Shown: piece by piece, positions 1-5,311 of the stretch
How the letters are laid out: each line of letters starts with the position of its first letter
Position numbering within the stretch: position 1 is the first letter of the stretch
Assembly: GCA_031283385.1 (NCBI GenBank)
Contig: JAITBW010000053.1
Span: 1-6,579, forward strand
From: Nitrososphaerota archaeon
Lineage (GTDB): Archaea; Thermoproteota; Bathyarchaeia; Bathyarchaeales; Bathycorpusculaceae
Reading direction: 5' to 3'
DNA length: 6,579 bases
Translations under genes and position numbers: made by a program
The notes under the pieces: model-generated
Databases searched by the model: none
The model's input: only the letters and a program-made list of their open reading frames with translations
What the model was told of the DNA's origin: nothing

Positions 1-73
1 TAACAGCTAAAGCGACTGCTTCATCACCATTTAAAGCTAAAAGTTCTTGATTAACGGGTTGTTTAGACACCAT
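1..73 (-). CDS. porA: 2-oxoacid (probably pyruvate):ferredoxin oxidoreductase alpha subunit, N-terminal fragment
   Basis: Only the first 24 codons are inside the window; the gene continues past position 1. The peptide MVSKQPVNQELLALNGDEAV, followed by ALAV, matches the usual start of the alpha subunit, where an L-x-GN/GD-EAVA motif opens the N-terminal domain. This subunit carries part of the thiamine-diphosphate and 2-oxoacid binding region of the enzyme that reversibly converts pyruvate and CoA to acetyl-CoA, CO2 and reduced ferredoxin in the cytoplasm. The start ATG (71-73) lies 2 bases after the porD stop codon. A GAGG ribosome binding site (81-84 on the complement) sits inside the end of porD, so translation is probably coupled. 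Substrate (pyruvate rather than 2-oxoisovalerate or another 2-oxoacid) is inferred from gene order, not proven. Confidence 0.8.
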   Translation of the reverse strand, partial: MVSKQPVNQELLALNGDEAVALAV

Positions 74-75
74 AC

Positions 76-366
76 TTATTCCTCTTTATCAGGCATACTC
101 ATGCTAATAGCCTTTACCCGACACTCATTAGCACATATACCACAACCTTTGCAGTAATCAAAATTAAACTCTACCTTTCCAGCGGTAGCATTCCAAATTA
201 TAGCACCCTCAGGACAAAGCATGGCACATTGTAAGCAGCCAACGCATTTCTCTTCGTCATATACGGGTTTAAATGTTTTCCAGTCGCCTGTTAAAAAGTC
301 TGTACTAGGCTTTGGACTTACAGCAGCAAACATTAGTTCTTTCCAGCTTTTTTCTTGTCCACTCAT
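76..366 (-). CDS. porD: Pyruvate:ferredoxin oxidoreductase delta subunit (2x[4Fe-4S] ferredoxin)
   Basis: This 96-residue protein has two ferredoxin cluster motifs: CVGCLQCAMLCP at about residues 41-52 and CKGCGICANECR at about 72-83. Each gives C-x2-C-x2-C-x3-C, enough for two [4Fe-4S] clusters. The delta subunit passes electrons from the thiamine-diphosphate centre of the complex to external ferredoxin. Length and motif spacing are normal for the family. One oddity is that the second motif ends in Cys-Arg where Cys-Pro is more usual. The start ATG overlaps the porC stop (ATGA), with a GAGG ribosome binding site about 10 bases upstream inside porC. Its place between the gamma and alpha genes supports the assignment over a free-standing ferredoxin. 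Confidence 0.93.
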   Translation of the reverse strand: MSGQEKSWKELMFAAVSPKPSTDFLTGDWKTFKPVYDEEKCVGCLQCAMLCPEGAIIWNATAGKVEFNFDYCKGCGICANECRVKAISMSMPDKEE

Positions 367-929
367 ACATGCTTAACCTCATTATACGCAGTTTTTACAA
401 CAGAAAAATTTTTCTCAGCCAAGTCTGGTTTGAATTTTACTTTCAACGTCTTCGCTATACCCTCCAAAGTTACAATACCTGTAACCTTGGCAACGGCACC
501 TAGCAATGCCGTGTTAGTCATAGGAGAACCTAAAATGTTTAATGCAATATCTGTAGCAGGCACTACCCAAACATTACCTTTAGCTACACACAACCTCTGC
601 TTTAACGCTACAGGGTCTTCATTTGAGTTAATAATTAAATGACTCTCATCACTATGCAGTCCTGCAGTCACAGGAACAGACTTTAATAGTGTATTATCAA
701 GTACGACAACTATGTCAGGTTCATAAACAGCGCAATGCAACCGAATAGGCTCATTACTAATCCGCGTAAAAGCTGTCACAGGCGCACCCATACGCTCGGG
801 TCCAAATTCAGGAAATGACTGTATAAATTTTCCCTCATCAAGAGCAGTACGAGCTAATAATTCGCTAGCCGTCCATGCCCCTTGCCCACCACGACCATGC
901 CAACGAAACTCTATCATTTTTTCCAGCAT
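363..929 (-). CDS. porC: Pyruvate:ferredoxin oxidoreductase gamma subunit
   Basis: This 188-residue protein begins MLEKMIEFRWHGRGGQGAWT. The HGRGGQGA motif, then SFPEFGPERMGAPVTAFTRI and YEPDIVVVLD, is the signature of the gamma domain of 2-oxoacid:acceptor oxidoreductases, and the length is normal. The gamma subunit helps form the CoA-binding part of the complex that makes or splits pyruvate with ferredoxin. It is the first gene of the operon; porD overlaps its end by 4 bases and porA follows. The ATG at 927-929 is chosen because AAGGG lies about 4 bases upstream. A second ATG four codons later (915-917), preceded by GGAAA, is also possible. The gene is called porG in some archaea. The pyruvate assignment rests on family resemblance and gene order; related 2-oxoacid enzymes cannot be fully excluded. 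Confidence 0.92.
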   Translation of the reverse strand: MLEKMIEFRWHGRGGQGAWTASELLARTALDEGKFIQSFPEFGPERMGAPVTAFTRISNEPIRLHCAVYEPDIVVVLDNTLLKSVPVTAGLHSDESHLIINSNEDPVALKQRLCVAKGNVWVVPATDIALNILGSPMTNTALLGAVAKVTGIVTLEGIAKTLKVKFKPDLAEKNFSVVKTAYNEVKHV

Positions 930-1000
930 AATCCCTTCTCATTTAAATGCATTTGTGCTTTCCTATTTGGTACAACTTGACAAATAAACGTTGCTACAGT

Positions 1001-1010
1001 TCATATAAAG
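1001..1010 (-). promoter_or_regulatory. Probable TATA box of the por operon
   Basis: On the minus strand the sequence reads CTTTATATGA, a good archaeal TATA box. The expected transcription start, about 25 bases downstream, would be near 975-980, giving porC a leader of about 45-50 bases. This is the best TATA-like match in the interval before porC. It is inferred from sequence only. Confidence 0.5.
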
Positions 1011-1069
1011 AACTGCCTATCCAGAACTACTTATTCATTTTAGGACATTAACAGAGCCATATACAATAG

Positions 1070-1109
1070 CCTTATGCCTTTTCCTTAATCCTTATGTCGT
1101 TTCCTTAAT
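1070..1109. repeat. Tandem 20-bp direct repeat upstream of the por promoter
   Basis: Two head-to-tail copies: CCTTATGCCTTTTCCTTAAT at 1070-1089 and CCTTATGTCGTTTCCTTAAT at 1090-1109. They match at 18 of 20 positions with no gap. The 20-bp period is close to two helical turns, so two bound proteins would lie on the same face of the DNA. The repeat is 60-100 bp upstream of the por TATA box, which suits an activator or regulator site. No regulator can be named. Confidence 0.6.
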
Positions 1110-1477
1110 AAACATATTCAGTTACATTCCAAAAATATACAATACAACCAATTAAAAAAATATGATGCATAAAATACTTCTTACCACCAATACAATATTA
1201 ACCATTGACATCATCACCACGTTTTTAGGTTACTACTTGCACACCATCCAAGTTTATACCCAACGGGCATAAGATACCAAACTAAATTATCAACACACCG
1301 AGCTAATGATAAAACATGCACAGAACACGACAACAAATAAGCAGACAACAGAATAGACCACGCATTCAAAAACAAAAAACATAACAAAATAACAAAAACA
1401 GTCCACAAAAACTCTACAGCCTATTAAGACACAATGACAAATAAATAGAACAAAAATCGTTACAAAAAAAGACAAGC

Positions 1478-1485
1478 TTAAATAT
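1478..1485 (+). promoter_or_regulatory. TATA box of tRNA-Asn
   Basis: TTAAATAT lies about 34-41 bases before the mature tRNA 5' end. With initiation about 25 bases downstream, the primary transcript would carry a leader of about 10 bases, removed by RNase P. This spacing is typical of archaeal tRNA genes. Confidence 0.6.
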
Positions 1486-1518
1486 CCTAATGAAGATGAA
1501 AGTAAAACAATGCAGGAT

Positions 1519-1595
1519 GCCGCTGTTGCATAGCTCGGTAGTGCGACTGACTGTTAATCAGTAGGTCAAAGGTTCGAGTCCTTTCAGCGGCGCCA
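1519..1595 (+). tRNA. tRNA-Asn (anticodon GTT), CCA encoded
   Basis: A full cloverleaf can be folded. The acceptor stem is GCCGCTG (1519-1525) with CAGCGGC (1585-1591). The D stem is GCAT/GTGC (1528-1531/1541-1544, last pair T-G). The anticodon stem is ACTGA/TCAGT (1546-1550/1558-1562) around loop CTGTTAA, with anticodon GTT at 1553-1555. The T stem is AAAGG/CCTTT (1568-1572/1580-1584) with loop TTCGAGT. The discriminator is G1592 and CCA is genomically encoded at 1593-1595. No intron is present. The gene is intact even though an integrase gene begins about 65 bp downstream, which fits an element that rebuilds the tRNA 3' end when it inserts. Confidence 0.96.
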
Positions 1596-1620
1596 ACCTT
1601 CCCCTTCCTGTTCCCTTCCT
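1572..1620 (+). other. Inferred left attachment site (attL) region of an integrated element
   Basis: Archaeal elements with tyrosine integrases often recombine at the T-arm and 3' end of a tRNA gene, with the integrase gene just inside the element. Here the tRNA-Asn 3' half is followed at once by a pyrimidine-rich tract (about 1597-1620) and then the integrase gene. The exact core cannot be set because the second copy (attR) is not found in this window. Location is inferred from context. Confidence 0.45.
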
Positions 1621-1630
1621 AATGTTTTGG

Positions 1631-1639
1631 CTTTAAAAA
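1631..1639 (+). promoter_or_regulatory. Probable TATA box of the integrase gene
   Basis: CTTTAAAAA lies about 25 bases upstream of the ATG at 1660, so the transcript would start at or next to that ATG and be leaderless. This favours ATG 1660 over the upstream in-frame TTG at 1627, which would lie before the promoter. No Shine-Dalgarno sequence precedes either start. Confidence 0.4.
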
Positions 1640-1659
1640 CCCACAAAACAAAAAAATAC

Positions 1660-2919
1660 ATGACACCCAATACTACCAAAACAGCATTTGTCGATACATC
1701 TCTTCATGGTTATGCAAAACGACTGCGAAGAGCACGTTATGTCATTAAACAGTTGCCAAATGGTGAGATCACACTTCGGTTTCTTGATCATTTAGGTGCA
1801 CTTGGTCTTTCTGTTGCACGCGTAGCCAAATACTCCAGCCACTTACCCGTTATTTTACGTATGATAAACATGGACCTTAAAGACATGACTAAATCTGATG
1901 TTGAGGCCATAGTTGCTGAGATAAATGGTTGTCCGCATAAGGAGTGGACTAAACATGACAAGAAACTTACTTTGCGCAAGCTAATTCAGTATGCTAAGAC
2001 CGGCAGCTGTGCTAGAGGTACAACTTTGGTTCCTGAGATTAGTTGGATTAGTCTTTCGGTTAAGGAGAAAGATCCTCGGGTAACTCCTGAAAGTTTGCTT
2101 ACGCCTGAGGATTTTATGGCTATCATTAAAGCTACCACTAATAAGCGTGATCGTGCGATGTTTTATGTGCTCTTTGAAGCTGCTCTGCGACCTGGTGAGC
2201 TCTTAACTATGCGTACTAATAGTGTGATATTCAAAGATGATTATTGCCTTATCACCGCAAATGGTAAGACTGGTATTAAGCGTATACCTCTTGTTGTATC
2301 TAGTAAACCGTTATTAGAATGGTTAAATGAGCATCCTTATAGAGACTTGCCGGATGCACCTTTGTGGTGTTCTTTATCTCGATTTAATGATGGTAGTCGT
2401 TTAAGTTACCAGTATTTTCGGTTGTTAATTAAAACTATAGCACAAAGGGCTAATGTTAAAAAAGATATTTGGCCGTATCTTTATCGACATACTTCTTTGA
2501 CGGCTATGGCTAAAGTGTTCACCGAGTGTCGGTTGGAACAGTATGCTGGTTGGACGTATGGTAGTAAAATGACGCGGCGTTATGTGCATTTTTCGGCCAG
2601 AGACTTAGAGGATGCAGTGCTTGAATTACATGGGTTAAAGGCGGCTTCAAAAGATAAGGGCTTAGTAAATTTGATTGATTGTCCTCGTTGTGGTAGTAAA
2701 GAACCTTTAGGTAATGTTCGATGTACGACTTGTGGTATGGTGATAGATAAAGAAACTGTACTGCAAATGGAAGAAACTCAGCATACAAAAGAAGAAAAAC
2801 TTGAAAAGAAAAATGCGGAATTACAAACACGTCTTGACAAACTTGAAGGACTCATTACTTCTTTATTATCTCCTCAAAGCAAACAGTCTCGACCTCCGTT
2901 TCTTTCTTCTCAACGGTAA
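1660..2919 (+). CDS. Tyrosine recombinase/integrase with C-terminal zinc ribbon and coiled coil
   Basis: This 419-residue protein likely inserts and excises the element at the adjacent tRNA-Asn gene. The N-terminal part (about 1-145) fits a SAM-like core-binding domain. The catalytic domain (about 150-320) shows Arg177 in ALRPGELL, Lys203 in NGKTGIKR, Arg276 in PYLYRHTSLT, Trp298 in AGW, and nucleophile Tyr308 in RRYVH. The first residue of the HxxR box is Tyr273, not His; archaeal integrases vary here. A zinc ribbon follows (C341-x2-C344, C355-x2-C358), then a charged coiled coil (about 365-405) and a Ser/Pro-rich tail. ATG 1660 is chosen because it lies about 25 bases after a TATA-like box; an in-frame TTG at 1627 would add 11 residues. 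The last 22 codons overlap a small gene on the other strand. The gene is uninterrupted, unlike SSV-type integrases split by insertion. Confidence 0.92.
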   Translation: MTPNTTKTAFVDTSLHGYAKRLRRARYVIKQLPNGEITLRFLDHLGALGLSVARVAKYSSHLPVILRMINMDLKDMTKSDVEAIVAEINGCPHKEWTKHDKKLTLRKLIQYAKTGSCARGTTLVPEISWISLSVKEKDPRVTPESLLTPEDFMAIIKATTNKRDRAMFYVLFEAALRPGELLTMRTNSVIFKDDYCLITANGKTGIKRIPLVVSSKPLLEWLNEHPYRDLPDAPLWCSLSRFNDGSRLSYQYFRLLIKTIAQRANVKKDIWPYLYRHTSLTAMAKVFTECRLEQYAGWTYGSKMTRRYVHFSARDLEDAVLELHGLKAASKDKGLVNLIDCPRCGSKEPLGNVRCTTCGMVIDKETVLQMEETQHTKEEKLEKKNAELQTRLDKLEGLITSLLSPQSKQSRPPFLSSQR

Positions 2920-3022
2920 CTTGGTCATTGTCTGTTTTGTGGTTGGCGAGTTTTTTAAGTTCGGATATTTCGTTTAAAATCTCTTTCAATATTTCTTTAT
3001 CAACGCTAATTTGTTGTGACAT
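2855..3022 (-). CDS. Small charged coiled-coil protein, unknown function
   Basis: This 55-codon frame runs opposite to the integrase and overlaps its last 65 bases. It begins MSQQISVDKEILKEILNEIS, continues ELKKLA, and ends in a Lys/Glu-rich stretch closing with FEEIIKK. The N-terminal 26 residues have hydrophobic heptad spacing (I, L, I, L, I, L, L), typical of a short amphipathic helix or coiled coil. The composition is that of a soluble protein, unlike most chance frames in this DNA. A TATA-like box on the same strand lies about 30 bases before the ATG, allowing a nearly leaderless transcript. No family is recognised. Small antisense or regulatory proteins next to integrases are common, but no role can be assigned. 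It could be a chance frame. Confidence 0.42.
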   Translation of the reverse strand: MSQQISVDKEILKEILNEISELKKLANHKTDNDQVTVEKKETEVETVCFEEIIKK

Positions 3023-3049
3023 ACCATTACCATAAAGAGGTGTGCTATG

Positions 3050-3059
3050 ATTTTTTAAA
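3050..3059 (-). promoter_or_regulatory. Possible TATA box for the small minus-strand gene
   Basis: On the minus strand the sequence reads TTTAAAAAAT, about 30 bases before the ATG at 3022. A start 25 bases downstream would give a leader of only a few bases. A GGTGTGC motif (3039-3045 on the plus strand) lies between the box and the start codon, where a repressor could block transcription. Confidence 0.3.
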
Positions 3060-3168
3060 CGTAAGGTGTTTGTGGCTTGTCTTTATGATGAGACTGTTTT
3101 TGTTTTGTGATTTTGTTTTTTGAGGGTGTTTTGTGGTGTTTTTGCTTTAAATATGCTCATTTTACAGG

Positions 3169-3178
3169 TTTTATAAAG
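3169..3178 (+). promoter_or_regulatory. Probable TATA box of the TFB operon
   Basis: TTTTATAAAG lies about 40 bases before the ATG at 3216, giving an expected leader of about 15-20 bases that still contains the ribosome binding site. A second candidate, TTTAAATA at 3146-3153, would give a leader of about 40 bases. Two promoters could be used. Confidence 0.45.
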
Positions 3179-3203
3179 CAAGCCATTGTGTTTGCGGCTT
3201 TGC

Positions 3204-3209
3204 AGGTGA
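3204..3209 (+). promoter_or_regulatory. Shine-Dalgarno site of the TFB-like gene
   Basis: AGGTGA lies 6 bases before the ATG at 3216. It is complementary to the conserved archaeal 16S rRNA 3' end and fixes this start codon. It is the clearest ribosome binding site in the window and suggests efficient translation of the first gene of the operon. Confidence 0.75.
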
Positions 3210-3215
3210 AAAGTT

Positions 3216-4148
3216 ATGGTAGACAAAAATGTTAAAACAATTTTGAAGCACACGTGTGATGTTGAGAATGTGTGTGAAGATGAGCCTTGCCTTGAGTGCG
3301 GTGGGACAAATATTTTACATGATGAGATAAGTGGGGAATTAGTGTGTAGGGATTGTGGTTTAGTTTTGGAGACAGTAACGTTTACTGCTCCAGCTGATAG
3401 AATCCCAAAACACCTGTCTAATAGTCCTTTAGCTTATACGAGTGTGTCGGTGGGTACTGAAATTGAGTCTTATCAACGTCTTGAGTTAAGTGTGGCTTAT
3501 GATATTGAGCGTTTATTGCCCCGTTTAGAGTTGCCAAATACGGTGTTGTCTTTGGCTGTTGATTTTGTGCGGCGTTTGCGGAGTTCTATGCGACATCAAC
3601 AAACTGACCCAAAAATCCGTTTCACACGCACAGAGTTGATTGCCTTGTCTGTTTGGGCTGCTCTTAAGCAGTTAAGGTATCCTATAAATTGTAATGAGTA
3701 TTCTCAAAGAATTGAGCGTTTTCTGGGGGATGTAAATTTGATGAAGTTAGAGAAGCGTGCTACCCCTTTTATTGAAACTGTGCCTCGTATTTCTGATGTT
3801 AAATTGGTGGCTGCTCACATAAACCGGTTGGTGAATGTGCTTGAGAATTTTTGTGTTGTTGATGGTTATTATTCTCATGTTTTGGGTAAGTATGCTATTG
3901 AGATGGTTTATGATAAGCAGAATCTTTTGCGGGGTCGTAGGTCTGATTTGATTGCGGCGTCTGCAGTGTTTGCGGCGGATGGGTTGATTGCTGAGCATTT
4001 TAGTTTGCGTGTGTTTGCAGAGTTTGCAAATGTTGGGGCGGGTAATTTGTCTGTGTTTACTGAGCTTTTTAAGCGTTCAGCGCCTCCTGTGCCTAAAGAG
4101 AGTGCGGCTATTTGTTTTGTTGAAAATTTGTTTAGGGGGCTTTTTTGA
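3216..4148 (+). CDS. Divergent transcription initiation factor TFB (TFIIB family)
   Basis: This 310-residue protein has the TFB domain order. The N-terminal zinc ribbon is C25-x2-C28...C44-x2-C47, in CLECGG...GELVCRDCGLVLE. A short linker ends SPLAYTSVSVGTEI (about 70-83), matching the segment that leads into the core of TFB. The first cyclin-like repeat spans about 90-185 (FTRTELIALSVWAA near 136-149). The second spans about 193-288 (GRRSDLIAASAVFAA at 240-254, then a helix-turn-helix-like VFAEFANV...TELFKR). TFB binds TBP-TATA complexes and recruits RNA polymerase. The B-reader/linker is short and lacks the familiar PEWR-type segment, and the core is diverged, so this is an accessory paralogue rather than the housekeeping factor. 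It heads an operon: its TGA overlaps the ATG of the next gene. Its place in an apparent mobile element suggests element-specific promoter selection, which is an inference. Confidence 0.9.
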   Translation: MVDKNVKTILKHTCDVENVCEDEPCLECGGTNILHDEISGELVCRDCGLVLETVTFTAPADRIPKHLSNSPLAYTSVSVGTEIESYQRLELSVAYDIERLLPRLELPNTVLSLAVDFVRRLRSSMRHQQTDPKIRFTRTELIALSVWAALKQLRYPINCNEYSQRIERFLGDVNLMKLEKRATPFIETVPRISDVKLVAAHINRLVNVLENFCVVDGYYSHVLGKYAIEMVYDKQNLLRGRRSDLIAASAVFAADGLIAEHFSLRVFAEFANVGAGNLSVFTELFKRSAPPVPKESAAICFVENLFRGLF

Positions 4149-5311
4149 TGAGGCTTTTGGTGGATCAGATTCGGGCGAATCTTTGGAATTGTAATTATAT
4201 GGGTGAAATCGAGCAAGAGGCTCTTAAGCAATGTTTAATTGCTCAAGGTCCCAAGACGATGGAGCCTCTTCTTGTTCGTTTAATGCCTGATGGTGGTTAC
4301 GAGTTGGTGGATGGTGAGCATCGTTGGAGGATTGCTAAAGAATTAGGTTGGGATGCCTTAGAGGTGGTTGTTTTAGATGTGGATGATTTGGAGGCGAAGG
4401 TGCGTTGTGTTAGTTCTAGTATTTTGAGGGGTCATTCGGACTGGTTTAAGCTTGCAGAAGTAGTAAAGCAGGATGCTGAAGCGGGTGTAAATTTGTCTGA
4501 GGCCTACAAAAATGTGTTGTCGGATAAGGCTCTTGCGGAATTGTTTTCTTTGGATGCGTTGGTGCCTAAGGCGCGGTTGGATCTTGAGGATGCGGTAAAA
4601 AAATTCTCAACCATCACCTTATCTGATTTGTACATGATTTCCCAGTTTCCTGCGTATCTGCAAGAAGAGTTAGCTGAAGAATACAAAACTCACCCCATAA
4701 CTTCTCACGCCCTAGCTCACACACTAAACAAGTACACTAAACAAACCCAAATCTCCTATGCTACAAAGGTTAATCATTCCCATTTGTCCGGCGGTGTTCA
4801 AAGTCAAAATGGTTCTTTGCCTGAAAAGTTGGAGGGGCCAATGGATCCTAATGAGGCTCTTCGCAGGTTAAATGCTTGGAGAAAACAACAAAAACTCGCT
4901 AATAATCCCGAGTTCACACAAGCTCGCGGGTCTGATAGGTTTGATGATGGTTCTTGTGATAGTTCAGGGGAGGCTTTGTCTACGTCTGAGGTTTTGGAGG
5001 CGTTTTCTGCTTTGTTGCGGACGGCTGGTTTTTGTTGTGAGTGTGGCCGATTGTACCTGCTTTATTTCAAGGATAAGATGTATGTTAAGAATTTTGATGC
5101 TGTGGTGCAAAAGGAGAACAGTCTTTTTGAGCATATAGACGTTAAACCACGTACCTTTTTGGTACACTGCAATGGCTGCAATAGTAGTCAGGAAATCACA
5201 GTAGACAACCCCGATGGGCCCGCGAAGGTGTCGATTTTGTGTAGGCATTGTCAGCCTGCAAGGGAGGGTGCGTTGGATGTTACTACTGGGGATGCGGTGT
5301 GGTTTGGCTAA
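4148..5311 (+). CDS. ParB-domain DNA-binding protein with C-terminal zinc-ribbon-like Cys pairs
   Basis: This 387-residue protein starts at an ATG overlapping the TFB stop (TGATG), with AGGGGG 8 bases upstream. Residues about 1-95 form a ParB/sulfiredoxin-like N-terminal domain: PLLVRL...YELVDGEHRWRIAKELG (about 40-67) is the family's ParB box, with GEHRWR as the core. Residues about 100-200 are helical and could hold a DNA-binding helix-turn-helix as in ParB/KorB. A polar linker (about 180-235) follows. The C-terminal part has C296-x2-C299, C341-x2-C344 and C365-x2-C368, a probable zinc-binding domain in place of the usual ParB dimerisation tail. In plasmids ParB works with a ParA ATPase; none is seen here, so the role may be partition, transcription control or nuclease activity. 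The linker DNA (about 4683-4770) is C- and A-rich, unlike the G/T-rich flanks. Confidence 0.8.
   Translation: MRLLVDQIRANLWNCNYMGEIEQEALKQCLIAQGPKTMEPLLVRLMPDGGYELVDGEHRWRIAKELGWDALEVVVLDVDDLEAKVRCVSSSILRGHSDWFKLAEVVKQDAEAGVNLSEAYKNVLSDKALAELFSLDALVPKARLDLEDAVKKFSTITLSDLYMISQFPAYLQEELAEEYKTHPITSHALAHTLNKYTKQTQISYATKVNHSHLSGGVQSQNGSLPEKLEGPMDPNEALRRLNAWRKQQKLANNPEFTQARGSDRFDDGSCDSSGEALSTSEVLEAFSALLRTAGFCCECGRLYLLYFKDKMYVKNFDAVVQKENSLFEHIDVKPRTFLVHCNGCNSSQEITVDNPDGPAKVSILCRHCQPAREGALDVTTGDAVWFG

Larger units (their letters stand above)
930..1518. other. Gene-poor spacer between the por operon and tRNA-Asn
   Basis: This 589-bp stretch separates the divergent por operon and tRNA gene. It holds the por promoter, the tandem 20-bp repeat and the tRNA promoter. 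The middle part (about 1110-1475) is A- and C-rich on the plus strand. Its only open frames are short, hydrophobic, Phe/Val/Cys-rich translations with no ribosome binding site or recognisable motif, so no gene is called. A TGCACACC motif at 1238-1245 matches motifs elsewhere in the window. Confidence 0.6.

Noticed and set aside
312..642. Plus-strand open frames across the por genes
   Set aside because: They are antisense to porC and porD, which have unmistakable family motifs; the plus-strand translations have none.
1214..1475. Two overlapping minus-strand open frames encoding hydrophobic peptides of 61 and 64 residues
   Set aside because: They read through A/C-rich low-complexity DNA and give Phe/Val/Cys-rich translations; no ribosome binding site, family motif or clear promoter supports either one.
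1627..1659. Upstream TTG start for the integrase
   Set aside because: It lies before the best TATA-like box (1631-1639) and has no ribosome binding site; the ATG at 1660 fits a leaderless transcript better. It cannot be fully excluded.
3249..3258. Perfect 10-bp palindrome CACACGTGTG
   Set aside because: It lies inside the TFB-like coding region, is short, and has no second copy; likely chance in G/T/C-A-rich sequence.
4145..4147. TTG as the start of the ParB-like gene
   Set aside because: The next codon is an ATG that overlaps the TFB stop codon in the common TGATG arrangement and has AGGGGG at normal spacing.
3747..4231. Minus-strand open frames across the TFB-like gene and into the ParB-like gene
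   Set aside because: They are antisense shadows of genes with clear domain structure; Asn/Ile/Lys-rich translations without motifs.
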